In this document: in pieces, positions 1 through 5,386 of the stretch
How the letters are laid out: each line of letters opens with the position of its first letter
Numbering within the stretch: position 1 is the stretch's first letter
From: Actinomycetota bacterium
GTDB lineage: Bacteria > Actinomycetota > Thermoleophilia > Solirubrobacterales > Solirubrobacteraceae
Length of the DNA: 5,386 nt
Assembly: GCA_009699915.1 (NCBI GenBank)
Contig: WLNG01000115.1
Coordinates: 1 to 5,386 of the forward strand
Direction of reading: 5' to 3'
Position numbers and translations under genes: made by a program
The notes under the pieces: model-generated
Told to the model about the DNA's origin: nothing
The model's database searches: none
The model's input: the letters and a program-made list of their open reading frames with translations, nothing else

Positions 1-574
1 TCACGGTGGTCCCCTCGGCCAGATGCGCGCCGAGGCGGACACGGTCGGCGTCTGCGATGCGCACGCCGGCAGGAACCACGTAATCGGTCATGCGCGGGAA
101 CTTGTCGACCGAGGTGACGCCCACGTGGACCCCGGCAGCGAGCGCTCGCGTGCGAACCGCGTCAAACCCGTCAGGGTCACACGGACCGAGCGAGCTCCAG
201 ACAACGTTGTGGAGCACCGCGAAGATCCCGTCGACGCTGATCGAGCCGGGGGAGACGAGTCGATGCGAGAGCAGGTGCAGACGCAGGTAGGCATCCTGCG
301 CGTCGGCCGGGGGTTCCGCGAGATCGGCGATCACCGTCACCACGAGCGCACGACGAACGTCGCGCAACGGATCCTCGCCAGCGGCCTGTGCGAGCGTCAC
401 TCCATCGAGCTCTTGTGCGTCAACCGGAGCGATCTCCGTGCTCCCCGCCGCGAACCGTTCGGGCGGCGGTCCCAGTGCGGGGGAGGGATAGCGCACGTCG
501 AGCACGCGTCCCGCATGCGAGATTGTCGCTAGGCCAAGGGCCCAGGCGTCCAGGTGCTGTGTGCGCTCGCTCAC
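1..574 (-). CDS. dapD: 2,3,4,5-tetrahydropyridine-2,6-dicarboxylate N-succinyltransferase, actinobacterial type (3' end off window)
   Basis: This cytosolic enzyme transfers succinyl from succinyl-CoA to tetrahydrodipicolinate, the first committed step of the succinylase branch of diaminopimelate/lysine synthesis. I translated the reverse strand by hand: a GTG start at 574 opens an uninterrupted frame of 191 codons to the window edge. Residues 94-107 read DAYLRLHLLSHRLV, followed by VDGIF (114-118) and VDKFPRM.DYVVPAGVRIAD (156-175), then RLGAHLAEGTTV at the edge. These blocks are typical of the actinobacterial DapD family (about 317 residues in Mycobacterium tuberculosis, from memory). Only the N-terminal domain and the beginning of the left-handed beta-helix acyltransferase domain are visible; the catalytic C-terminal part is missing. 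The start lies nine bases after the dapC stop, so it is very probably co-transcribed. The GTG has only a weak purine-rich stretch upstream (GCGGGA), so translation may depend on coupling to dapC. Identity is nearly certain; the exact start is likely. Confidence 0.94.
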   Translation of the reverse strand, partial: MSERTQHLDAWALGLATISHAGRVLDVRYPSPALGPPPERFAAGSTEIAPVDAQELDGVTLAQAAGEDPLRDVRRALVVTVIADLAEPPADAQDAYLRLHLLSHRLVSPGSISVDGIFAVLHNVVWSSLGPCDPDGFDAVRTRALAAGVHVGVTSVDKFPRMTDYVVPAGVRIADADRVRLGAHLAEGTTV

Positions 575-583
575 GAGGCCAAT

Positions 584-1738
584 CTATCCCGCGAAGGCGC
601 GCAGGAGGCGCGCCGCGTGCTCGCAGTCCTCAAGCGAGGGCACGAGGGCCACGCGCACGTGTCCCGCGCCGCTCGGGCCGAAGAACGTCCCTGGCGCGAC
701 GACGAGGCCGTGATCGAGCAGTCGCGCCGCGAGCGTCTCGGCATTCTCGTCGACTCGGCACCAGAGAAAGAACCCGCCTGGCCCGCCGACCGGCTCCAGC
801 CCCGCGGCGCGCAGAGCCGGGACGAGGATGTCGCGTTTTGCTCGATAGCGGTCGCGCATTTCGCCGACATGCCCCTCATCGCGCCATGCAGCGATCGAGG
901 CGCGTTGGACGAATGCCTGCGGTGTCACGCCGAGCGAGGGGCGCACCTGCTTCATCGCCGCGATCAGCATCGGGTCCCCGGCGACGAACCCTGAGCGATA
1001 GCCCGGCATCGCCGAGCGCTTGGAGAGCGAGTGGAACGCGAGGACGTGGGTCGGATCATCGACACCAAGCACCGAGTCGGGTGGCTCGCCCTCGAGCCAG
1101 ATCTCGCTGTACGCCTCATCGGAGGCGAGCAGGACGCCCTCCCTGCGGCAGCGCGCCGCGAGATCCGCAAACCATCCGGGCGGCGCGACGGCTCCGGTCG
1201 GGTTGTTCGGCAGGTTGACCCAGAGGATCGCCAGGCGGCGCCAGAGGTCAGGGGCGATCCGGTCGAGGTCCGGCATCCAATCCTGCTGCGGATCGAGTGG
1301 GATCTCGACAACCTGCGCGCCTGCGAACCGCGCGCCGCGGAGCGGCACCGGGTAACCCGGAGTCGTGACGGCGACGACGTCGCGCAAACTCCCCTTACCG
1401 ATGAGGACCTGGGCGAGGTGGAAGATCGCCTCCTTGGTACCGAGCGTCGGCAGGATCTCGAGGTCAGGGTCCAGCCGTACGCCGAAGCGGCCGTGCGCCC
1501 ATTCCGCGATCGCCTCGCGCAGCTCCGCGAGCCCAGCTGCGAGCGGATACGCGGAGATCGGCTCGCCGCTGACTGCATCGATCAGCGCCTCGCGGATGAA
1601 TGCCGGCGTCTGCTCTCGTGGCTCACCGACGCCGAAGTCGATCAGCTGAACGCCACTCGCCTCAAGCCGCGCGCGAGCGTCGGTGAGTCTCGCGAATGGA
1701 TAGGTCCCAAGCTCGTCGATCAGCGGGTTGAGGTCCAT
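584..1738 (-). CDS. dapC: N-succinyldiaminopimelate aminotransferase (class I/II PLP-dependent)
   Basis: The product is a 384-residue fold-type I PLP aminotransferase. Its predicted reaction is glutamate-dependent amination of N-succinyl-2-amino-6-oxopimelate to N-succinyl-LL-diaminopimelate in the cytosol. Visible landmarks are TLGTKEAI (98-105), TPGYP (126-130, aromatic ring stacking on PLP), NNPTGA (178-183), SDEAY (206-210, with Asp207 and Tyr210 contacting the cofactor), SLSKRS (237-242, Lys240 as the Schiff-base lysine) and VRVAL (361-365, Arg362 as the carboxylate-binding arginine). The length is normal for the family. The ATG at 1738 is chosen because MDLNP begins the usual family N-terminus, a good ribosome binding site lies just upstream, and the codon abuts the dapE stop (TGATG, one base shared). 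A longer in-frame reading to 1894 only runs into dapE. Sequence alone does not separate DapC from other aspartate-family aminotransferases; the position between dapE and dapD makes the assignment strong. Confidence 0.93.
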   Translation of the reverse strand: MDLNPLIDELGTYPFARLTDARARLEASGVQLIDFGVGEPREQTPAFIREALIDAVSGEPISAYPLAAGLAELREAIAEWAHGRFGVRLDPDLEILPTLGTKEAIFHLAQVLIGKGSLRDVVAVTTPGYPVPLRGARFAGAQVVEIPLDPQQDWMPDLDRIAPDLWRRLAILWVNLPNNPTGAVAPPGWFADLAARCRREGVLLASDEAYSEIWLEGEPPDSVLGVDDPTHVLAFHSLSKRSAMPGYRSGFVAGDPMLIAAMKQVRPSLGVTPQAFVQRASIAAWRDEGHVGEMRDRYRAKRDILVPALRAAGLEPVGGPGGFFLWCRVDENAETLAARLLDHGLVVAPGTFFGPSGAGHVRVALVPSLEDCEHAARLLRAFAG

Positions 1739-2814
1739 CACGCACCTCGAGCGAACGACTCCAGCGTGCGGTAGGAGGCCGCCAGCGCGCTGAGCGTCAC
1801 CGATTCCGTGCGGGCGTGGGCCTGTCCGGGGTCGCCCGGACCGAAGTTGACTGCGTCGATTCCGGCGCTGCCGAACTCCGCCACCGGCGTCCATGCCTGC
1901 TTGGCCGCCACCTCGAGTCCGCCCATAACCCGCAGACGTTCGACCAGCGGATTTCCGGCAGGAAGCGGGCCTGATGGCGCGTTGCTCAGGATCTCGAGTG
2001 TGCCGTGCGGATCGCAGAGCGCATGGAGCCGTTCCTCGGCTTCGACTGAGCGCAGCCCTGGGGGATAGCGGTGATTCACCTGGGCGACCGCGGAATCCGG
2101 AATGACATTTGGTGCGATGCCGCCGGCGATGCCCGTCACGGACACAACCTCCCGGTAGCTGAGACCGTCGATTTCAACGGTGGGGTAATCGCTCTGCGCG
2201 ACGGCCCGCAGGCCTTCCGCGGCACGGTAGAGCGCGTTGTCGGCGAGCCAGGGCCGAGCAGCGTGACCGCTGCGTCCGCCGAAGGTCCAGGAGGCGAAGA
2301 TGTTGCCCAGGCAACCGAGTTGCAGTTCGTTGCCAGTGGGCTCCATGACGATCGCCAGGTCGGCGTCGCGTAGCGCAGGATCGCTCGCGAGCAGCGGCGT
2401 CAGTGCCGACTGTGCGTACGGCAGCTCCTCGCGACCGAAGAAGACGAAGCCCAAGTCGAGCTCCCCGCCGAATCCGTCCGTCTGCGCGATCGCCAGCTCG
2501 ACCATCACAGCCAGCGCCCCCTTCATGTCCGCCGCTCCCAGTCCATGGACCGTCTCCCCGTCGAGCGAACCGGGGATGTTGTCCTGCGCCGGAACCGTGT
2601 CGAAGTGACCGGCGAGCAGCACGAGCGGTTTGTCGCCGCGCGCGTCGGCGCCTGCCACGACGCACGTGTCGCCGGCATCGCGCACCGCGACGCCCGCCTG
2701 CGCAAGGACGCTGATGACGTGGGCGGCCAGTCTTGCCTCCGATCCGGACTCGGATGGGATGTCGATGAGCTCGAGGGCGCGGGCACCGATCCGCTGCGCA
2801 AGGACGTCGGTCAC
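1738..2814 (-). CDS. dapE: Succinyl-diaminopimelate desuccinylase (M20 metallopeptidase family)
   Basis: This 358-residue di-zinc amidohydrolase is predicted to hydrolyse N-succinyl-LL-diaminopimelate to LL-diaminopimelate and succinate. The M20 residues are all present: GHFDTVP at 69-75 (His70 metal ligand, Asp72 catalytic support), GAADMKG at 93-99 (Asp96 bridging ligand), GREE at 127-130 (Glu129 general base, Glu130 ligand), MEPT at 157-160 (Glu158 ligand) and AHARTE at 332-337 (His333 ligand). GRSGHAARPW (180-189) belongs to the dimerisation/lid domain and carries the conserved His184. The GTG start gives MTDVLAQRIG and no better start lies nearby. No Shine-Dalgarno sequence precedes it, but a TAGCGT hexamer ends eight bases upstream, which suggests a leaderless message. 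It is first in the dapE-dapC-dapD operon. M20 enzymes include deacylases of other substrates (ArgE, carboxypeptidase G2, acylases), but dapC and dapD next door settle the role. Confidence 0.94.
   Translation of the reverse strand: MTDVLAQRIGARALELIDIPSESGSEARLAAHVISVLAQAGVAVRDAGDTCVVAGADARGDKPLVLLAGHFDTVPAQDNIPGSLDGETVHGLGAADMKGALAVMVELAIAQTDGFGGELDLGFVFFGREELPYAQSALTPLLASDPALRDADLAIVMEPTGNELQLGCLGNIFASWTFGGRSGHAARPWLADNALYRAAEGLRAVAQSDYPTVEIDGLSYREVVSVTGIAGGIAPNVIPDSAVAQVNHRYPPGLRSVEAEERLHALCDPHGTLEILSNAPSGPLPAGNPLVERLRVMGGLEVAAKQAWTPVAEFGSAGIDAVNFGPGDPGQAHARTESVTLSALAASYRTLESFARGA
1743..1748 (-). promoter_or_regulatory. Ribosome binding site of dapC
   Basis: The minus strand reads GAGGTG four bases before the dapC ATG, matching the core of the GGAGGTGAT consensus. 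It lies inside the last codons of dapE, so dapC can be translated from the same message and by re-initiation across the TGATG junction. It fixes the dapC start at 1738. Confidence 0.7.
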
Positions 2815-2822
2815 AACCGCAG

Positions 2823-2828
2823 ACGCTA
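2823..2828 (-). promoter_or_regulatory. Candidate -10 element for dapE-dapC-dapD
   Basis: The minus strand reads TAGCGT, fitting the actinobacterial TANNNT -10 pattern. Eight bases follow before the dapE GTG, so the transcript would start at or one to two bases before the start codon. No convincing -35 is seen: GTGACG (2843-2848) resembles TTGACA but is only 14 bases upstream. Such a hexamer is common by chance, so this is a proposal supported by position and by the absence of a ribosome binding site. Confidence 0.4.
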
Positions 2829-2858
2829 GATGATCGTCCCGCCGTCACGCCCGCGGAC

Positions 2859-2864
2859 TAGAAT
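2859..2864 (+). promoter_or_regulatory. Candidate -10 element for hflX-dut
   Basis: TAGAAT differs from the sigma70 -10 consensus TATAAT at one base and is one of the few AT-rich hexamers in this region. Transcription would be expected to start at about 2871-2873. That would leave out the GTG at 2867 and place the in-frame GTG at 2873 at or near the 5' end of the message. No clear -35 is seen around 2835-2842. Confidence 0.5.
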
Positions 2865-2866
2865 CC

Positions 2867-4192
2867 GTGTGGGTGCAGGATCGAAGTCGCCACGGCCGCA
2901 CGAGCGAGACACCGCGCCCCGGCGCGTCACATCAGCCTCGCGCAAAGCAGCGGGCGTTCTGCATCGCCGCGCTCGAGGAGGGGGACGATCTCAGCGAGCT
3001 GCGCGAGCTGCTGCGGACCGCCGGCGTTGCCGTCGTCGGTCAGGTAGTCCAGCATCGCGAGCAGCCTCATCCGAACACGTATCTCGGTCCCGGCAAGATC
3101 GAAGAGGTGAAGGCGCTCGCCAAGGCGGCCGATGCGAATGTGGTCGCCTGTGACGATGAGCTCTCGCCGCGTCAGGAGCGCAACCTCGAGAAGGCGCTCG
3201 AGATGCCGGTCGTCGATCGCACGACGGTGATTCTCGACATCTTCGCGGGTCATGCACACAGCGCCGAAGGCAAGCTGCAGGTCGAGCTCGCACAGCTCGA
3301 ATACAACATGGCGCGCATGCGGGGCCTCTGGACCCACCTCGACCGTCTCGGCGTCGGTGGGGTGGGAACCCGCGGCCCCGGCGAGACGCAGATCGAGACC
3401 GACCGTCGTCTTGCCCGTAACAGAATTGCGGCGCTACGCCGGCGCCTGGCCGGCGTTCGCGGCTCGCGAGACACCATGCGCGCCGAGCGCGAACGCAGCT
3501 CGCTGCCTGAGGTCGCGCTCGCCGGGTACACGAACGCCGGGAAGTCGACATTGCTCTCGGCGCTCACGGGCGCCGAGGTGGGCATCCGCGACCGGCTGTT
3601 CCACACGCTCGACCCGACGACGCGCACCCTGCGTCTGAACGGTCGCCCCTACCTGATCACCGACACGGTCGGGTTCATCCGCAAGCTGCCGCACCAGCTC
3701 GTCGATGCGTTCGGGGCGACGCTCGAGGAGACACGCCGCGCCGAACTGATCGTTCACGTCATCGATGCGAGCGCCAGCGAGGACGACATGGCAGCCATGA
3801 TGCACGCGGTAGATGAGGTTTTGGACGAGATCGGAGCCGGCGGGAACCCTCGGATGCTCGTCTTCAACAAGGCCGACCGAATCGACGACGACCGGCGGCG
3901 CGAGCTCTCACGCCTTCATCCGGACAGCGTCGTGGTGAGCGCACTCGAGCAGACCGGCCTCGATGAGCTGCGCGAGCGCATCGAGCGGGATTTCGAGGGT
4001 CGTCTGCGCAGCGTGGAGTTGCTGCTGCCTTACGCGGAGGGAGCAAGGCTCGCGGAGCTCCATGCCAGCGTCGGCGATCTGCAGCGTGAGGACCGGCCGG
4101 ATGGGGTACTGATCCACGCACGCGTCCCCGAAGCGATCGCTGAGCGCTACGCGCGATTTGCGGTGAGCGCGTCTCGCGGAGAGCCCGCGTGA
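2867..4192 (+). CDS. hflX: GTPase HflX (ribosome-splitting/rescue factor)
   Basis: HflX is a translational GTPase that binds the 50S subunit, splits stalled or hibernating 70S ribosomes and, in some Gram-positive bacteria, gives tolerance to ribosome-targeting antibiotics. From 2867 the protein is 441 residues (426 in E. coli). The N-terminal HflX domain spans roughly 29-215 and includes NTYLGPGKIEE (70-80), DIFAGHAHSAEGKLQVELAQ (124-143) and the glycine-rich linker GGVGTRGPGETQIETDRR (164-181). The G domain (about 214-375) has the P-loop GYTNAGKS (220-227), G3 DTVGF (266-270), G4 NKAD (334-337) and G5-like SAL (358-360). A C-terminal domain follows (376-441). The first 28 residues are basic, rich in Arg/Pro/Ser, and look unconserved. 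No ribosome binding site precedes 2867; the GTG at 2873, two codons later and eight bases after a TAGAAT, is an equally good or better start. The gene overlaps dut by four bases. Family identity is certain; the start is not. Confidence 0.95.
   Translation: MWVQDRSRHGRTSETPRPGASHQPRAKQRAFCIAALEEGDDLSELRELLRTAGVAVVGQVVQHREQPHPNTYLGPGKIEEVKALAKAADANVVACDDELSPRQERNLEKALEMPVVDRTTVILDIFAGHAHSAEGKLQVELAQLEYNMARMRGLWTHLDRLGVGGVGTRGPGETQIETDRRLARNRIAALRRRLAGVRGSRDTMRAERERSSLPEVALAGYTNAGKSTLLSALTGAEVGIRDRLFHTLDPTTRTLRLNGRPYLITDTVGFIRKLPHQLVDAFGATLEETRRAELIVHVIDASASEDDMAAMMHAVDEVLDEIGAGGNPRMLVFNKADRIDDDRRRELSRLHPDSVVVSALEQTGLDELRERIERDFEGRLRSVELLLPYAEGARLAELHASVGDLQREDRPDGVLIHARVPEAIAERYARFAVSASRGEPA
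4178..4183 (+). promoter_or_regulatory. Ribosome binding site of dut
   Basis: GGAGAG lies five bases before the GTG at 4189, inside the last codons of hflX. It supports that start and an internal initiation site on a shared hflX-dut message. Confidence 0.6.
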
Positions 4193-4620
4193 ACGTCGCC
4201 TTCCAACGCCTCGATCCGCGCGCCCGTCTGCCGGTACGCGCGCACCCCGGAGATGCCGGGCTCGACCTCTGCGCAATCGAGTCGCTCGTGCTCGGCCCCG
4301 GCGAGCGCGCCCGCGTGCGCACCGGGCTTGCCATCGAGCTGCCGGCCGGCCATGCGGGGTTTGTCGTCCCGCGCTCGGGACTTGCCGATCGTCACGGCAT
4401 CGCGGTCGTCAACGCGCCGGGGATCATCGATGAGGGGTATCGCGGGGAGCTTCAGGTTCTGCTCCTGAACACCGATCGCCTATCAAGTTTCGAATTGGCC
4501 GAGGGCGACCGCATCGCACAGTTGCTGATCGTCCCGGTGGCGATTGCCGAGCCGGTCGAGGCGCAGGAGCTCAGCGAGCACGCTCGCGGAGCAGCCGGTT
4601 TCGGATCGTCCGGTCGTTAG
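4189..4620 (+). CDS. dut: Deoxyuridine 5'-triphosphate nucleotidohydrolase (trimeric dUTPase)
   Basis: dUTPase hydrolyses dUTP to dUMP and pyrophosphate, keeping uracil out of DNA and supplying dUMP for thymidylate synthesis. The 143-residue product has all five motifs of the homotrimeric family in order: motif 1 HPGDAGLDLCA (19-29), motif 2 PRSGLA (61-66, with the phosphate-contacting Ser63), motif 3 NAPGIIDEGYRGE (75-87, catalytic-water Asp81 and the substrate-gating Tyr84), motif 4 GDRIAQ (106-111) and motif 5 RGAAGFGSSGR (133-143). Motif 5 is usually RGxGGFGSTG, so one Gly-to-Ala and one Thr-to-Ser change are visible, both mild. Motif 5 runs to the last residue, with no extra C-terminal tail. 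The GTG start shares GTGA with the hflX stop, indicating translational coupling. The 3' end overlaps that of the convergent gatD by four bases. Confidence 0.96.
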   Translation: MNVAFQRLDPRARLPVRAHPGDAGLDLCAIESLVLGPGERARVRTGLAIELPAGHAGFVVPRSGLADRHGIAVVNAPGIIDEGYRGELQVLLLNTDRLSSFELAEGDRIAQLLIVPVAIAEPVEAQELSEHARGAAGFGSSGR

Positions 4621-5354
4621 AGCCCGGCGGCACGGATCGCAGCGGCGTGCGCTGCTTCCTCGAGGTCGTCGTCGAGTGCCGCCATGGGCGCTGCGTTCGG
4701 CAGCGCGGTCGCAATCAGCCAGTCGGCGAACCACACATTTTTCGGAAGGAGTGGGCCGTGGAGGTAGGTCCCGATCACTGAACCGCGCAGGACGCCTTCG
4801 GCGCCCGAGCGCCCGTCATTCCCGTGGCCGCGCAGCACCTGACCGAGGGGATGCTCTCCCGACCCCAGCTGCGTGCGGCCACCATGGTTCTCGAAGCCCG
4901 CAAGGATGCGTTTCTCGCTCATTCCGGGCAGTTCGACCTCGATCGCGACGTTCCCGATCAGCCGCGGGCCGTCTTCCCGAACAGTGATCGCGTCGACGAG
5001 CCCGACTCCGGGGATCAGGTCGCCGTCGATCTCGTACGACCTGCCGAGGAGCTGGTAGCCGCCGCAGATGCCAAACACGAGCGCTCCACGCTCCGCGGCG
5101 GCACGCAGGCTCTGTGCTTTGCGCCCGACAAGATCATCTGCGCAGAGCCGCTGATCGCGATCCTGACCACCGCCGAGGTAGTAGAGGTCGTGCGCCTCAG
5201 GATCGATCGCTTCACCGATCGCTGCAGTGGTCATCTCGAAGGCGATGCCGCGCCACTGGCAGCGGCGCTCCAGGACCTGGAGGTTGCCGCGATCGGCATA
5301 GATGCTCAGCAGGTCGGGGTACAGGGCGCACACCCGCAGCGTCAGGTCAGCCAC
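4617..5354 (-). CDS. gatD: Lipid II isoglutaminyl synthase glutaminase subunit (class I-like, CobB/CobQ-type amidotransferase)
   Basis: GatD releases ammonia from glutamine and passes it to MurT, which amidates the alpha-carboxyl of D-glutamate in the lipid II stem peptide to D-isoglutamine; this amidation aids peptide cross-linking. The 245-residue protein has the family N-terminus LYPDLLSIYADRGN (11-24), YYLGGGQDRDQ (58-68), the nucleophile elbow GICGGYQLLG (95-104, with Cys97), FENHGGR (154-160) and GTYLHGPLLPKN (195-206, with His199 as the catalytic His). The His/Cys dyad without a nearby third residue matches known GatD proteins. Cobyric acid synthase and cobyrinate amidases are longer and carry an N-terminal synthetase domain, which is absent here. 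The GTG start is supported by a strong extended ribosome binding site and by overlap or near-abutment with an upstream frame. MurT is expected upstream, just outside the window. Confidence 0.93.
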   Translation of the reverse strand: MADLTLRVCALYPDLLSIYADRGNLQVLERRCQWRGIAFEMTTAAIGEAIDPEAHDLYYLGGGQDRDQRLCADDLVGRKAQSLRAAAERGALVFGICGGYQLLGRSYEIDGDLIPGVGLVDAITVREDGPRLIGNVAIEVELPGMSEKRILAGFENHGGRTQLGSGEHPLGQVLRGHGNDGRSGAEGVLRGSVIGTYLHGPLLPKNVWFADWLIATALPNAAPMAALDDDLEEAAHAAAIRAAGL

Positions 5355-5386
5355 GGAACATCACCACCGTCGAACCGACGTACTCA
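5347..5386 (-). CDS. 3' end of the gene upstream of gatD (murT expected from context)
   Basis: An open frame enters from the right edge on the minus strand and ends with TGA at 5349-5347, overlapping the start of gatD by eight bases. Its last residues would be EYVGSTVVMFRG, with codon third positions mostly G or C, as in the rest of the window. A second frame ending with TGA at 5363-5361 (STSVRRW) would stop six bases before gatD and cannot be excluded; the third frame is closed by a stop at the very edge. GatD is normally encoded beside the Mur ligase-like MurT, so that is the expected identity, but nothing in these few residues shows it. Confidence 0.35.
   Translation of the reverse strand, partial: EYVGSTVVMFRG
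5360..5368 (-). promoter_or_regulatory. Ribosome binding site of gatD
   Basis: The minus strand reads GGTGGTGAT five bases before the gatD GTG, matching eight of nine positions of the extended consensus GGAGGTGAT. It is the strongest ribosome binding site in the window and fixes the gatD start at 5354. Confidence 0.65.

Noticed and set aside
23..532. Plus-strand open frame of 169 codons opposite dapD
   Set aside because: The minus strand encodes unmistakable DapD motifs over the same bases; the plus frame is charge-rich and shows no motif.
388..1218. Long plus-strand open frame of 276 codons opposite dapD and dapC
   Set aside because: It is extremely Arg/Ala/Pro/Ser-rich without any motif, typical of an antisense shadow in GC-rich DNA, and it lies opposite two well-identified enzymes.
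1031..1774. Plus-strand open frame of 247 codons opposite dapC
   Set aside because: This is a mirror frame of dapC with no recognisable domain or ribosome binding site; the minus-strand gene has every PLP-aminotransferase landmark.
1739..1894. 52-residue N-terminal extension of DapC
   Set aside because: It runs through the end of dapE in another frame, is low-complexity and Arg/Gly-rich, and the ATG at 1738 has a good ribosome binding site.
2174..2848. Minus-strand open frame of 224 codons reaching into the divergent intergenic region
   Set aside because: It overlaps dapE out of frame, is Arg-rich and has no motif. It is a shadow of dapE.
3436..3456. Perfect 8-base inverted repeat with a 5-base loop inside hflX
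   Set aside because: It encodes conserved-looking residues of the HflX linker region, has no T-run, and such GC-rich palindromes are frequent by chance in this composition. It is not a terminator.
1..5386. Search for a novel defence system, mobile element, CRISPR array, tRNA or riboswitch
   Set aside because: All bases except the 9-base and 52-base gaps are accounted for by housekeeping genes; no direct-repeat arrays, transposase motifs, cloverleaf or long structured leader were seen.

Overview
This 5.4 kb window is a densely packed, GC-rich piece of bacterial chromosome (about two-thirds G+C by eye). It holds five clearly recognisable housekeeping genes plus a fragment of a sixth at the right edge. 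The organism is most likely a high-GC actinobacterium. The DapD is of the actinobacterial type, a GatD (the glutaminase partner of MurT) is present, GTG starts dominate, and genes overlap by 1-8 bases. A deep lineage such as Thermoleophilia would fit, but that placement is an impression from the protein style and gene order and was not tested.

Layout. (1) Bases 1-2814, minus strand: a three-gene operon transcribed right to left, dapE - dapC - dapD, with dapD cut off by the left edge. Together these enzymes are the succinylase branch of lysine/diaminopimelate synthesis: DapD succinylates tetrahydrodipicolinate, DapC transaminates the product, and DapE removes the succinate to give LL-diaminopimelate. 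(2) Bases 2815-2866: a 52-base divergent intergenic region, the only real intergenic space in the window. On each strand a TANNNT -10-like hexamer lies exactly eight bases before a GTG codon, with no Shine-Dalgarno sequence on either side, which suggests divergent leaderless promoters. (3) Bases 2867-4620, plus strand: hflX (ribosome-splitting GTPase) and dut (dUTPase), overlapping by four bases (GTGA). (4) Bases 4617-5354, minus strand: gatD, convergent with dut; the two 3' ends overlap by four bases and leave no room for a terminator. (5) Bases 5347-5386: the last codons of a gene upstream of gatD, expected from context to be murT but not recognisable from so few residues.

Taken together, two peptidoglycan-related transcription units (DAP supply, and D-glutamate amidation of lipid II) flank a two-gene hflX-dut unit. 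No RNA gene, mobile element, CRISPR array, prophage part or long repeat was seen, and no stretch over 300 bases lacks a gene. I found no new biological system here. The points most worth checking are the symmetrical leaderless-type promoter region, the overlapping convergent gene ends, and the start codon of hflX.
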